Shown piece by piece: positions 35,803-49,601 of a stretch of 64,000 bases of DNA. Position 1 is the first letter of the stretch; each line of letters opens with the position of its first letter. The DNA is from Prunella strophiata (lineage: Eukaryota; Chordata; Aves; Passeriformes; Prunellidae): the NCBI GenBank assembly GCA_036583965.1, contig JAZBQD010000022.1, positions 1,980,001 through 2,044,000 on the forward strand, given 5' to 3'. Below the pieces are notes generated by a model. That model did no database searches. It was not told the DNA's origin and worked only from the letters and a program-made list of their open reading frames with translations. Both the position numbers and the translations under genes were made by a program.

Positions 35803-37900
35803 CAGCATTGTCCAGCACCACAGTCTGACACGAGTGCCCCTCTCACATTCCCTGTGCCTGAGCCTATCTGAGCACCATTGCAAACGTTTCCTCTCCTCTG
35901 TGAAGCACAAGGTGAAAATCATCATCCCTTAGTCCCCAGTGGGAGAAGAGAATCCCTGTAGGTAAACCCAAGACTGAATGGGGATTCCTGGGAAGCTGCA
36001 CTCCAGATCTCTACAATCCTTATCACCCTCGTTATTGCTCAGTCAGATTTGAAAACTCTTTTCCAACAGCCCTGTGAGCAACACACCTTCCCAATAACGC
36101 CCAGCTTCGAACCGCTCGCGTTCATTTCCTGCAGTCTAATAGAACACAATCTTAACACGATTTATTGAGACAATTAAAATTCAGAAAACAAGCTTCTCCG
36201 TGCTCCATAAAGCACAGCAAATTTATTTGCTGCAGTCAGTAAAAGTCTGCTGCCTAAAGCTGTGCAGTAACTCAGCAGGGCCCGGCCAGGGACTGCGGAC
36301 CCTCAAAGATAGGTTGGGAAAATCAATTAGAGCTGGGTCTGCACCAGGGCTGCTGCAGGGACCCCGCAGCTCCCAGGCCCTTCCACACCTGGAGAAGCAC
36401 AAAAAAGGTTCAGGAAAGAAAAGCTTTGGAGGGTCTGTGGTTGGTCTGTCTTCAGCTGCCATGCCTACCAGTCCTACCAATAACTGTGACCAGTTTTGAA
36501 GCTGTACATTTGTACTCTCCAGTATTTCAAGTTCTCTTAACCAAAGACAAAATAGAACTGATTTTTCATCCACCAAATAAAAAAACCTCCCTAATTTGGA
36601 ATTATTGGAATCATTACAAAGTGTAAGAAGGCTGCAAGCATTCGGATACACCACACTCAAGCTCCAGTACATACATTTATGCAATGAAATCACTTAATTT
36701 GAAACAGACCACCAAAAAGCCAGCTTGCATTTAGGCTGCCTCAAAGAAGAGATGTCACGCTAGACATTTTACCAGTTATAAAATAATCAGTTCTTTAAAG
36801 CTATCTGGTTTGAGAGGTAATTATTAAGTGAATTTAGAATATAATTGCTTTGAGCAATGATAAACCTTGTGTTATACTCTGAGTAAGCACTACAGGCAGG
36901 TGATAAATTGCAAAAGTAATGCTACATCAGTTTAACTTCCTGCCGAGTCACCCTGAACTGCTCCAGCCTTGCACAAAATAGCCCCTGCTTTCATTACTAA
37001 TAAAACACAGAATTAATTACTCAAAATAAAAGAGGTCTTGAAAATGTGCCCAGACACTGAGCCATGCTGGCTTTTGCATTCTTTTTCCCCTTCTTTTTTC
37101 TCCTATAAATGAATCTCAAACCCATTCCTAGCTATTTCTTCAAAGCCAGCTGCACCACACGAGGTTTTGTTCAGGTCTCTTCCATTCCCATGTGGATGCT
37201 CAGGACCTGCACACACAGCAGACTCGCCAGTCACCATACTCCTCTCAAAATACTTCAACTGATGGCTGACTGCACCACAAATTTCATTTCTCTGACTGGA
37301 TTATAATAAAAAATAGCTCAGTTTGGAAATCCGCTCAAGCAGTGGAAATATTTTAGACAGGATCCAAAACTTTCAAATGTCTAGTGCTGGACTGGAATTC
37401 TCCAGGGACTTCCAGGCAATTCTGCTCCAGCTTGAACAAGAAGAATCCCTGGCTTGTTAGTATTAACAGCTGGGAATCTTTATTTCCCTACTCTCCTGTA
37501 AGAAGGATTCCAGCTTCTCCCAGAATCTCACCATTACAGAACAGGTTTAGAGCTGTGCCTGTTTTCATCTCAGCAGTTTTCCAGGAGTTTGCTTAAAGAT
37601 AAAACATCACCCAAAGTTTCCAGGAGATTTTAGCTCCTGTCACCCCCCACATGCTGACATGGGTGACCTGCATCCTCCTCCCTCAAAGCAACCTTGTCAC
37701 GAGCAGGACCAGGAAAAAGCCATAAAACTTCTTTAGAGAAACACAAACACAAGGTTCCCACCAATTCCTAACCAGAGCATTTAAAAGCTCTTGGGCACTC
37801 GTCCAGCCCTTCTGGCAGCTCTGTGCTCATGGAGGAAGAGAACGTGGGAGAAAGAATCCAACCAGCAAAAGGAGCCTGAGCAGCCAAACAGCTGCACGAG
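35803..37900. other. Upstream DNA without a recognisable gene
   Basis: No exon or RNA gene is seen. A small CpG cluster lies near 36,095-36,125. Around 36,770-36,880 the sequence is AT-rich with repeated TAAT/ATTA cores. Neither is strong enough for a specific call. Confidence 0.6.
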
Positions 37901-38220
37901 GAGCCCAGCACAGGCTCTGCAGGGCTCATTCTGGAGCCCAGCACAGGCTCTGCAGGGCTCATTCTGGAGCCCAGCACAGGCTCTGCAGGGCTCATTCTGG
38001 AGCACAGCACAGGCTCTGCAGGGCTCATTCTGGAGCCCAGCACAGGCCCTGCAGGGTCCCTTCTGGAGCCCAGCACAGGCTCTGCAGGGCTCATTCTATA
38101 GCCCAGCACAGGCTCTGCAGGGCTCATTCTGGAGCCCAGCACAGGCTCTGCAGGGCTCATTCTGGAGCCCAGCACAGGCTCTGCAGGGTCCCTTCTGTAG
38201 CCCAGCACAAGGCTGAGCCC
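37901..38220. repeat. 33-bp-unit minisatellite, nine full copies plus a partial
   Basis: Units of 33 bp (GAGCCCAGCACAGG, then CTCTGCAGGGCTCATTCTG) run head to tail from 37,901 to 38,197, followed by a partial copy to 38,220. Variants are few: GAGCACAG in unit 4, CCCTGCAGGGTCCC in unit 5, TAGCCC starting unit 7 and the partial, and GGGTCCC in unit 9. Because 33 is a multiple of 3 the frames stay open: an 11-residue repeat SPAQALQGSFW on plus and EPVLGSRMSPA on minus. I see no flanking exon or splice support for coding. Confidence 0.97.
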
Positions 38221-41200
38221 ATCCTGGGGTCTCACTGTCTGTGGCAAAGCCCCTGCTCAGCCTTGGGCACCTCCTCTCACCTGGCTGACCTTGAGTTCCA
38301 GCTTTGCCTGCAGAGACAAAACCTTTCCTCCCTTCCTGGAGTGCCCAGCTGGGGATGGAGCCTCCAAAGGAAAGGCCTTGGAGGTTTTCTGATTGTCACA
38401 GACAGTGTGGAAGGTGCTTCATGGGCCTCCCAGGGCTCCCCTGCAGCAGCTCCTGATGTAAGAACATCTCTGCTTCTGCTGAGTGACTGCAAAGTCACTT
38501 TTCCAGTTCTCTGAGGCAAAGAGTGACACATAACGAAGGCAGGATTTAGAGCGTGGGCTGAATCTCATGTGAGAAGATTCTGACTGCAGAGGTAAAGTAT
38601 TGGCTAAATTTTATAATGATGGAGTTAATTTTGTTGCTAAGAAAAGCAAAGGCACGATGAGGACTGGCTCCAGAGATTACACAGTGTGTGGTCTCTGCAC
38701 TTGAAGAGCTCTGCACAGCACTGATTCATGTTACATCAATTACTTTAACAAAGTTAGATTCAGAATAATATTTATAAAGCTGAGATCCACAGACCTTTTT
38801 GCAATCACCTGGGTACAATCACCTTATTCACAAAACTGGCTATAAATTATGGTAATCAGTGAAACACTCAGAAGATGAAGAGAGGTTTCTTGTGTAATTT
38901 TAAATAGATTCCTATAAAAAATTTGGAATATATAAAATTACAGAGTTCCAGTGTGCATTTCTATTTGAATTTTGGATGTCAGCAATATAAAGGTTAAAGC
39001 ACTATGATCAGGACATTTAAAATATATCATTTTTATTGTGGGGCCCCTTCTGTGTCTCCACAATGATTAAATATAATACTGGAAGGTTTTGGTGGACACA
39101 AATGTAATCTTAAACACCAATCCTGACCACTCCAGTGAAGCCTAAATGAAATGGTAATTTTGCTCTCAAGACAATCCTATCTCTGACTCAGTCCCTCTGT
39201 TGTATTTTATCATTATCTTAATAATAAATCCTTTCCTTTGTGGTTTTCATAACATAAGAAGTTAAACATCACAGTGAGATACAGCTTTCTCTTCATGTCC
39301 TTTGGGTGGTAATTTAAAAAAATATTTAACTTTAGCCTACCTCTAATGTATATTTCAATTAATGGCAAATTCCTGTGCATTATTCAGGTGAGACTGCACC
39401 TGCTGAGCAGTTGGTACTCCTTGAAGGTCACCAGCAGTAGAATGACCTTTGTAAAGTGTGTGGTTCTTCTGTAAGCCCTGGGATGTCAGAGCAGAGGGGC
39501 TGGCACTCCTGAGGGAGGGTCCTGCCAGGAGCAGGAGTGTTCCCTGGCCATGGAGAGCCCCAGGTGTCTGCCTGCAGAGCTGCATCTCCACCTGTCCAAC
39601 AACACAGGACCTCCTCTGGCTCCTGAGCAGCCAAGGAATTTGGGAAAGCACAGCCTGGGAGGTCACTGCCTGTGAAGGGATTCCCAGCTTTCAGCCCAGG
39701 CACAAGAAAGGTAATATTGCACATGTTTTTCAACAAATCCCAGGATTTGAGGTGAAGCACAGGAAATCCTGAATGAGGTGTGACATCTGGCAGCCCTTCC
39801 TTAGGGCTGGAGGCTGGGAAGTGGGGAGGAGAAATGGCTCCCTAAAGCCAGGACTGGGCTGTGGGCAGGGGCTGCCCCGTTAGCTGGGCCACTGCTCTTC
39901 TCCAGCTGCCTCTGCCTTTTCCAGGACCAAAGGGAAGAATGCCAGGCCTGTATCCCAGGCCTGTGTCCATGCAGCCTGGCTGGTTCACAGAGCACAGCTT
40001 CTCCACACTTTTTGCCCAGGTTTCTCTTTACTCAGGTCAGATTTTTCCCCTTTCCCTGCTCTGCTCTCTCATTACTGCACACAGCTCATCACCAGGCACA
40101 GACACAGGTGACTCTTCACCTGACTTTGTTTGATGATGTCTCAAGCTCAGATTCCATGGAATTAAAATCCCCAAACAGAGCTTACAACTTACAGCAGTTA
40201 TAACTCAAACAAATAGGTCCTTTTGTGGGACTCAAACCCTTTGCAGCTCACTCCTGATGCCTACAAGGCAACCCTAAGGGCTGGAAACCATTGAGGAATG
40301 TCCTTGTGTGTGGATTCTTCCTCGTTTCCATGAGGTTGTTTGCAGACACATTAAATAGTGCTGCTACTTGGGACACAAAATCCATTAAGAGGAGTGATGT
40401 GCTAAAATTAACTACGTATTTGTTTTCTCCTCAGTTTCTATAGAACACGAGGAGAGATGCAGATGGTTAACAGCACTGAGATTATAGTGATAGCTGTAAA
40501 ATTTGATGACTGTTATGAAAAGCATCGTATGGCTTATGAGAGCAAGTAGCAATTAAAAAAAAAAAAAAAACCAACAAAAAACTTCCAAGCTTACCCTGGA
40601 CAGGGAACAGGAATAGCAAAGGGGGGTTAAAGCCAGTTTCATACTAAAGGATTTATTAAAAATAAGAAGAACACTACTTCAAATCTTGACAGACATAGGT
40701 TATCTTGAGCAGTTCAGATGTGAATGAAACAGAGGTGCTGTGCACGAGCCTGAATCACTGACAAAGGGAGATTTAAATCTGGGGTGGGGATTTTACTGCT
40801 CAGGAAAGCAAGGGAGGGATCAGCTGCACAGATCTGAGACAAAGGCCGAGCAACTGCTCCAGGATCTCCAACTGGCACTCCAGACAGAGCACTCCTTCTC
40901 CATGGCTAGAAGAAGGCTGTACTGCACCTTGGCACAGGCAGGGAGATGCCTGACAAAATAAGCTGAATCACTCACTTCCTCCCCTTTCAACCAGAACAAG
41001 ACTTTGTTCCACCTCTCTGGATGAAATATTAATCCAGCCTGTAAGAGAACGATACCCACAGCCTTCCATCAGAGACCTCTCTGTTCAGACTCCTCTGTGG
41101 AGAATTACCTTTGCTCTTTCCCCAGCTGCAAAAGCTCTTGTATTCCTGTTTCCCCCTCCCTCTTCTGAGCTGCCATGACTGGAACTCCAGACTTTCCAAA

Positions 41201-44200
41201 GTTACAATGATTTATTGAAACCAGTTCTACTTAGTGAGAGCTCTGGCAAGCAGAAGCTGTGCTAATGCACCCAGCAATCCACAGAGCAAGATAAAATCTC
41301 CCAAGAACATTTTCAAGTGGTAAAAGAAGAAACAACGAGGGAAGGGTTGGAAGTTTTCAATGTTCCCTGAAACATGGAAGATCATGAATAGAGAAATCTT
41401 TGAGTATCTTTTCTCTTAAGGTCCATATCTGCCCATTCACTACAGGAAAATCAGGGATTGACTCATTAGAAATCAGGACAGACAAAAGGACAGGACACAC
41501 TGTTCCTTGGCTTGGCCTCCAGAGAACACATCCAAAGCATCTGTAAGAGCCATCTCTTAACCCTTAAACATTACAGTGCTCTCAAAATATCCATGTTACA
41601 TCTACTGGGACATAAGTTTTTTACAGTAGGAGAAAGTTTCTTACAATCCATTGGGGAATATGTTTCTCTGTGTTGGTTTTTAATTTATATTTAATCTCTA
41701 TCCGACACCAAAATATGTACATACATAATTAGCTTAAAATATTCAAGAACATTTCTTGATGAGGCATCCATTTGCAAGGAAAATGATAGTAAGAACCAGA
41801 ACTGAACTGATTTACTGACAAAGCACAACATTTTCAAAACAGAACTTAAAAAAATTCACCAAGTTGCTCTTAGATGGCTCAAATGCCTGAGATCAAGAAG
41901 TCAGGCAGCAGTTTCCAAAGGCACATAAAACAACAGCAATCTCAAAAGGTCTTTTGGACCTTTATGACCAAAAATGCTAAAATAAGACACCAATCCTCAA
42001 ACCTTGACTTTACTCCAGAGGTTCAGTTCTTCCACACTGTCCTTAAGCCATTTAATTTCACCTCTGTTAGACAGGGCTGCAGAAGGAAGTTTAGTACAAG
42101 CCTCATCCCAACTGACATTATTCTTTGCCTTCAGTTCTCTGCTCCTAAATTAAAAATTCCAACCTCAGAACAAGGGAGTAGGAAATCAGGGTCTGAGCAT
42201 TCAAAAGCCCCTCACAAAATTGCCATGAAGCTCTGGCTACATTTTTCCAAGACTAAATTCCCAAGATTTATTCCCTGCTCCAGTCTCTGTACCATTCCCA
42301 CAATGACACTCTGGGTCAGGGATCTAAGGACAGGTCACCCCAGGGCAGGCTGTTGGCAGAGCCTCCTGTGACAAAGGAGAAGACATGGGCTGAAATTCCT
42401 TGAGAGAAAGAAAGACTCCCAAAATTTCCATGAGGAAATTCTAAATCAACCCTCCTTTTGCTGGTTTTCACTTCCACAGCTGCTCTGCAAAATGGTTTCA
42501 CATAGTCTGAACCAGAAACCAGGAATTCTCTGGTCTCCTGTGCTTGCCACTGGATTGTCCCAGTTTTTCCAAAGTCCTTCTCTCCCTATCAATGCTCCTC
42601 TTCTGTTAAAAAATGGTTTCTGTGCTTCATCTGACCTACATGGAGGCAAAATAACAATTTTTTTATCTTAGTTTTCTTATCTTAATTTTTAAAATGTTGA
42701 TAGTCTACTGGCAAGCACCAGGAGCGATGACATCATAACAGGAGGCGGCATCTATTCCAAGGAGCTCAGAGCCAGCAAAAATACTCCCAAGATCACAAAA
42801 ATAGTTCCTATTACATTTTACTCCTTGGCAAAGGACTATTAGATTATATAAAAGGCAAGGCTAGCACAGATACAGGCAGAGAACTTCATGGTAATGGTAG
42901 AGCCCCATCACTCTGGGTCTGCAAACTGGAAACCTCAATTCTAGGTAGGTCAGACTTATCTTAAGCTGAAGTTCACTAGAAATGTCCTGATTTAGACTCC
43001 AGGCACTGAGTATGGCAGAAGGAGCCACATTCTTTGTGAATTAAGTGAGACTGAACTCTCAGAGAAAGTCTGGCAACCAAGTCAGACAAGAGAGCTGTGG
43101 TGAAGGAGAAGAGGAAAGGAATCTGTGTGGATTTCTGAAATCAGGCTGTAAATATACAATGATGTTGCATTGCCAGAGTTGGCACTTTAGCAAAATAAAA
43201 TGCTTTCTTGTAGTGAAAATGAGAATTTTCAAGGAAACAAAAATCCTGGTCTGCTGAAAAACCTGTGCTGAGATTTTCCAGACTCCAAAAGACATGCCAG
43301 GTGGATTGTGCTCTCCACAGCAAAATGACAAATGTCCTCCAGCAATTTATAATTGGGAAGAAGAGCAAAGAAAGGGAAATGGGCAAGGAGGAACACTGTG
43401 GAGCAAGAAGAATGGCAAAGGACTAATGGGGAGCACAGGAGATGCTGTGCCACTGCAATACCATGAGAAGAACTCCCTGTGTGTGACCCTGGACAAGGCA
43501 CTTCTACCTCAGCTCCCCCTCAGGAGAAGAGGATAAAAGCAGCAGATTTAAGCTGGCATGAAGTTATCTGGATTAGAGAGGGAAAAACACTGGAGCATTG
43601 CAGTGCTGATGGTCAGAGCAGCACATCAGCCACAGGCAGGCAAACAAAAAGTGCTTTGCAGCTACACAGGATGCCACTAAAAGGAAATATTGACCAGTGC
43701 TAGGTTGTGGAAGGGTTTGGGAGGGATCCAGCAGGAACCCTCTGCAGAAGGGTTATAACCAGGAAACTCTACCCTTGCAAAAATATTTATCACAGTCAGA
43801 CCAGTGAACCAAGGAACTGCTGTTGGATGAAATATGAAAAACAAAAAATAAACACACTTTTCCAAGCAGCTGGTGTTTGATCTGAGCATGCCTATGGACA
43901 TCCCACGGAACTGCAGAGCTCTGATTCCACATCCCATATTCTACTGGTCACCCTGCCAGGGGCTCAGAAACCTTCTGGTCTGGAATGGAAGAGATCCTCT
44001 GGAGCTCAGAGGGCAGGATTTCATTCCTCATTATAATCATCACCCAATGGCCCAATGACAGCCCAAAGACTGACAATGTAATTCCAGCAAAACAGATCTA
44101 AGTGAGCATTTACTGTTGTTGCTATTATTATAAATTAATAAGAAATAGCTTTTCTGTCCCCAAAATGTGATATGACTGGAAAACCCCACTTGGACTGGTG

Positions 44201-44360
44201 CACACAAGACCTTTCAAAGGTTTTTGAGCATCCCTGAAATGAGTGGCACACGTGGCACTGTGAGACCTTAACCCACACATCCCCTGTCCCAGCAAGCACA
44301 GTGCCCTCCAGCTGATGGGCTGTCCTGGTGCTGCAGCTTGGTGTGATCCAGGCATTCCTT
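38221..44360. other. Upstream DNA without a recognisable gene
   Basis: AT-leaning, non-repetitive sequence with an A16 run at 40,555-40,570. The largest open frame (plus 41,874-42,371, 165 codons) has no recognisable motif and no repeat or splice structure that would support it. Nothing else stands out. Confidence 0.6.
40555..40570. repeat. A16 homopolymer
   Basis: Sixteen consecutive A followed by A-rich sequence. No polyadenylation signal precedes it at the usual distance, so there is no support for a retrocopy tail. Confidence 0.95.
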
Positions 44361-44423
44361 CACAGAACCATGGAATATCCTGAGCTGGAAGGGACCCACA
44401 AGGATCATCAAAGCCCAACTCCT
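44361..44423 (-). mobile_element. CR1 LINE 3'-end fragment, antisense on the plus strand
   Basis: The plus strand reads cacagaaccatggaatatcc, gagctggaagggacccacaa, then ggatcatcaaagcccaactc. This matches the reverse complement of the CR1 3' end (CACAGAAT, TGAGTTGGAAGGGACC, GATCATC, CCAACTCC). The ATATCCTGAG / GGGACCCACAAGGATCATC version is one I associate with songbird genomes. Only about 63 bp is clearly preserved. Confidence 0.85.
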
Positions 44424-47400
44424 AATTCCTTCTGTGACTTGCCACAATTTTCCTAATTACAGCAAAGTAAATTTTTTCTTCATTAAAGGAGCTGCTTTTG
44501 ATGATCTGGCAGTAGGCCAGGAAAATGACTAAGTGAAAAGATGCCTCACTGTCAATGCAACAGCTCTTTGCTGTACTCTGGAACATTTAATCCACAGCCT
44601 GGGTGTAAGGAAGCACAGTGGGAGCACGACCTTCTCCTGTTTATCTCAAGTTGATTGGATATGAAAAGTTTAGGTCAGATCAAGCATCAGTTACATAAAT
44701 CTACTGTTCCCTTAATTACAGGTTCTGAACATTTGCCTTGCAGTACACATCAGTACATACAACTCACACACTTGCTGCACAGTTACCATTAACATACCAA
44801 CACAAAAGAAGCTAAAAACCAGGTATTTGTCAAAAATAAATTACAATGAGTCTTCAGCAAAGTCTTAGAACTATTTTTTTTTCAGATCTCCCCCCTGAAC
44901 AGATCACAGTAAAATGAATACTCTGGCTCACTGGAAGGAGGGACAGGATTTTACAAACCATTATTATTTCTTGCCCTCCCTTTGCTAACTTTGCCTTGTG
45001 TAGATAGAAGAGCCTGACAGGAACTCAACCTGCAGAAAAATAAATGTATACTCATATTTTAGAGGTCCCAAGGAAGAGTTCAGGATGTGCTAACAGAGAG
45101 AGAGTGGTGGCCCCAGGCTGTAGTGTCAGCTCTGCTGTCCTGAGGTGAAGGAATGGCCCCACTTCTCTCTGCAGGTCATTAGTGGGCAGGACTTAACAGG
45201 CTCACAAACTACATCTTGTCCTCTAATACAGACTGCTGAAAACTAACCGTGCTTGGTCTGAGATAACAGAAAAAGAGATTCCATAAGCAGGAAAATGAGA
45301 CCTGAGAGCTCTCAGCATAAGATACAAACCCAAAAAAGAGCTGCTGTTCTGAATTACAATTACACTCACGCTGCAGAAAGTTTGGGTTAAGACTTATTGT
45401 AAAACAATTGTTACACAAAAGAGAAAGAGACAATCATTGTTCCAACTCTGCTCATTAAAGAAATTCGGAGACAAATCCCAGTCTTTGATCCCAGGCACTG
45501 CTGAAGGCAACTGTACATTGCAAATGAGACACATTCATTCCTAAAAAAACAACCCCCCCCTGCAAAGTAGAAAGTCAGTCCCGGAATTCCAAAGTCTTTC
45601 CCTGCTTACCTTTTTACAAGAAGGTCAAATTTTTGGAAGTAGTTTCTCAAAGCAACTCAGACATTCCACGTTAACTCTGGTGCTGCAATAAACAGCTGCA
45701 AAACTCCCTGATTTACTTCCCGGCTTGGTGTGCATGCTGAACCCCAGAAGAAATCCCACACAGGGAAAAAAAATAAAGGAAAAACACCCCCAAAACCCAC
45801 AGAGAAGCAACTCAGCCCTCGGGCAAAGCACAAAAAAAGTTCCACAGGGAAGCAGAAAGGAAATCCAGTGACAAGCAAAAGTTTGGATGAGACAGAGGGA
45901 AGGCAGGCAGGCTCCCCTTGCCTGGAGTCCTGGCTGAAGGTGCCTCTCCAGCAGAATCCACGGAGCTCCGGCTCCTCGGAGCAGATGGTATTCACACATT
46001 ATTCCCCAACAGCAGCATTCCCCAGTCCAATCAGGAGGCAGCACTCAAAAGCCAAGTGCTTCCCAGACTCTGTTACAGTTTTCAATAGCTATAGCACAAG
46101 ATGAATGACTCAGAAAATGAATAAGCAGGGAAAATAAAACCTGCCTCTCTCCTCGGCAGAGGGACAGGCAGGCGGGTCAGTAGCCCTCAGTGTGCTCAGC
46201 ACTGGGTTCAACTTGAATGCACCTGCTTTTTTCCCTAAATCCGAAATGCTGATTACTTTTTCTGTGCCTTGGATTTGTGTGATCAGCTTCATCTTGGGTT
46301 AAAAGTCACACTAGTTAAACCTTCTTTTTTTTTTTTTTTTTCAGTTTTAGAAACAACAATTATTTGTAAGAGTCAAAACAAAGAATGAACTGTGCGTGTG
46401 CTCTTCCAGACAACTCAGACAAACCCCTCATGCCATCTCCTGCTGAATACATCAACATATATTTCTAAGATTAAGGCCTGACTTTACAGACCCTGTTGCA
46501 AATGACATGAAATAGATTAATACACCCTCTGCCTTTGCCTGAAGTTTACCAAGAAACTTTAAATGACAATAAAACAAATATCTCTAAGAATATATGAAAT
46601 AAAAATGACTACCAACTTTCAGGGAAAGTAAAACCAATATCCAAAAGCTGGCCAAACGGAACTGGAAACTACTTCCAACTGCTCTGTACAGCTTCCAAAC
46701 CATCCCATCCAGAGGGCACCTCTAAATACAACTCCTCAGCTCAGTGCCTGGTTTTTCTGACAGCTGCAAGCCAATAATAAAGGATGATGTGCTGAACAAA
46801 GCCAGTTACTCATGGAAACACGCACAGCACCCAGGCTCTCCCTGGAATACCGTGGTGCACTCCTGAGCTCTCCACAACACGCTGGAATCCTCTCCAGCTC
46901 TGCAGCAGAAGTGCCTGGGAGGAGGTTGTGCTGTGCTTGGTGCTCCTGCCCCAGCTCTGCTGCAGCCACAGGCTCTGCTTTTATTGCTGCTGCTCAGGGC
47001 TGAACCCAGCAGAGGCTGCAGCCGGGCAAGTGGGATCACTTACACCACTGAAACTATTTGGGGTGAGAAACATTCCCCCAGGTCCCCCCGGACATTTTCA
47101 GATCTTTGTCTCTGGCTGTAAATTGATCCTTTGCATTCCTGTCTGACACGTGGACTGTGAAAAACTCTTCAGGGATATTCTCCCTGCCAGGAGAAAGGCT
47201 CTAACAGCACTTCTGCAAACACAGGGCCAGTCGGAGAGACAATAAAATTTTGTGAACTCTGGACTAACTTTTACTATTATTATTTTTTCTTTTTTTCTTT
47301 TTCTTCATTCTGGACCAAATAAGAGAATGTTATTTGCATTTTACTTTCCTATTTTCAGAACACCAAGTATCAGGGTTTCTCCCTAGGACTCAGAGCAGGA

Positions 47401-49567
47401 CCCACATCCAGAGGCATCGTTTTGCTCCATCAGCCAGGCCCTGCCCACCCAACGCTAAGCAAACAAACCCACACAAGCAGCTCCAGCACAAAGAACAAGG
47501 GCTCATGTTATAACATCTGCCACAGCTGCCCACCAACCTCCAGCTGCAGCTAGAGAAGTGTTTAAAGGTGTAAAACAAAACTAGAGGCACATCTAGATCT
47601 GCTAGGAAAACAAACATTTTCTGAAGCCTCATTTTGGCAGGTATTTTCTGATCCCTGCACTAAGCTCCATAGCAGCCAAAATCATTTTGACAACTGACTC
47701 ACTGAGCAAGGCATATGCTGGGCCTCTGAGCCTCTACCAGCAGGAGGAATGCTCTGCAATTACAGCTTCTCCATGTGCTGCTTCCTTGGAGAGGAAGCAC
47801 ATCTAAATCCAAACATGATCCTCATAATGCTCCGAGCTGGGATAACCCTGTGTATGCCCTGAGCAACCTCCTGGGCAAACGTCCCATTGAGATGTCATAA
47901 GGAACACTGGCTCAGGGTAAGCAGCTCTTTACTCTGTACATCCATCCCTAGGGTGGATTTGTTAGCCAGGGATGGGAGGCATCAGCACCCATCCATCTCT
48001 CTGGGCAGCACCAGAAGAGGAGGCTCTTGGCCAACAGCTGAGTTACATCCATGGCATCCCAACAACCCTTGGCTGAAGGGCTCAAAAACTCCACTGGATC
48101 AAAATGTGGGGCTCAGACCTCATTAGAAGGGACACTTCCTTCTGGGCTCCTCCAGCTCCTGTCAGCTGCTACCAGAGTCTCATGAACTTAAAAGCTTCTC
48201 ACCTATAAACACCTTGCTACATCAGATGTATGCTTGCAACTCCTCCTCATCTCTGCTCCCAGCAAACCCCTTGCCTGTGCACTCTTCCATCCCATGCAGT
48301 TATGCTGAATTCACCTTCCAGCTATGGCTGATGGAGCAAGTTCTGAGGGAGACTGGCAGTGCTGGGTGGAAGGGAAGGATCTGCGAGGATCCCTCACCAC
48401 GCTCTGAAGCTCCTCTCTTATGGGAGGAATATAAAGAGGCCCTGAATTAGCCTGACTATGAAAAGACCCTTTGCTTTAGTTCCAAAGAACCAAGAGATGA
48501 CTGTGGCTGTTTCCAGCACATCCAAGTATGGATGGTTACATTCCATTTGTTGCATGTTCCTTCAGGATTCCATCTGGATGGTTCTCCCTTGTCAGATGCC
48601 CATAATCCAGTGGGATGCTCATTTACTGACTGCTCTGCCCCTTCTACTGATTTCAGCAGGGACTGAGAGGAAGCCACTGCATGCAGTGGTTGTCCCCAGC
48701 TCAATTTCCAACCTGGAAATTGCAGAATGCATCTACAAATCATTATGCAGTAATCTGCTGAATCCTTGATCTCCCATTCCCCTGGAGCTTTCCCACTCAA
48801 CTCTGCTACCACACAAAACCTACAAAAAATTCTGTGTTCCCAGCCCTTGCTTCTGCTTTCCTCTCTACCAGGTGTGATTTTTAATGCACACCAAGGTGTC
48901 ATTGAGGCCAGGATGTCATTACTGCCCTCAAACAGTGCCTGAAGAATCTCAATTACCAACAGCAGACAAAGTTCAAGCCTGGCTGTCATCCAAGTAATTC
49001 ACCTGGTTCAATGTGTACGTCAGAGACTGAAAAAAATATGCTGTAATTATTGTGTTATTAAAGCACAATGGTTCAATTTTATTTCTTTGTGGCACAAAAT
49101 CTGCATCTGTGATTCACACCTATTGTGTAGGGAATATAATTCCACTAAAACCAGTAGTTGGGACCTGGTCTACAAGGTTGTTCAAAAAGTCTAATAAAAA
49201 TCTTGTGCTCTTTAAGGATTAACAACCAAATCACAAAGAAATATTGTCAGGACACAGAAAAGAATAAACTCAGAGGTGGTTCCAGTGCTGACAAGAGCTG
49301 TACAAACTGAGATCTGAGCAATTAGAAGACACAAAGAATATATAATTCATAGATATTTTGTACTCAAGAGTTTGCACACAAATAAAACACCTTATAAATC
49401 TTCAGCAGCTTGCAGAAAGCTGCTGAGCTGTCTTTTATTCATGGAGCAGCAAGTGGCTATAGTACAAAAGAGAAATCCATAGCTCTGATATGTCATCCCT
49501 CCAAAATGGATAATTTAGGGTTATGGTTTCAGAATCAGCACATTCTTCAGCAAGTTTCTTCCAAGAA
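44424..49567. other. Upstream DNA without a recognisable gene
   Basis: No recognisable exon, RNA gene or repeat apart from the T17 run at 46,325. The open frames at plus 45,730-46,104 (lysine-rich) and minus 48,456-48,989 (177 codons) have no family resemblance that I can see. Confidence 0.6.
46325..46341. repeat. T17 homopolymer
   Basis: Seventeen consecutive T followed directly by CAG, so on the plus strand it resembles a splice acceptor tract. No exon-like sequence follows, and I treat it as a simple repeat. Confidence 0.95.
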
Positions 49568-49601
49568 TTTTTTTTAATTTTTTTTTTTTTTTTTTTTTTT
49601 T
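49568..49601. repeat. T8-AA-T24 homopolymer tract
   Basis: Eight T, two A, then twenty-four T: the longest homopolymer in the window. The sequence to its right shows no clear polyadenylation signal in minus orientation, so a processed-retrocopy origin is not supported. Confidence 0.95.

Noticed and set aside
37791..38216. 141-codon frame with 11-residue repeats, as a possible repeat protein
   Set aside because: Explained entirely by the 33-bp minisatellite, whose length is a multiple of 3; the non-repeat part is not protein-like.
41874..42371. 165-codon plus-strand open frame
   Set aside because: No motif, no repeat structure and no plausible splice partners; likely chance.
48456..48989. 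177-codon minus-strand open frame
   Set aside because: Not recognisable as any protein or as reverse transcriptase, gag or envelope of a mobile element; likely chance.
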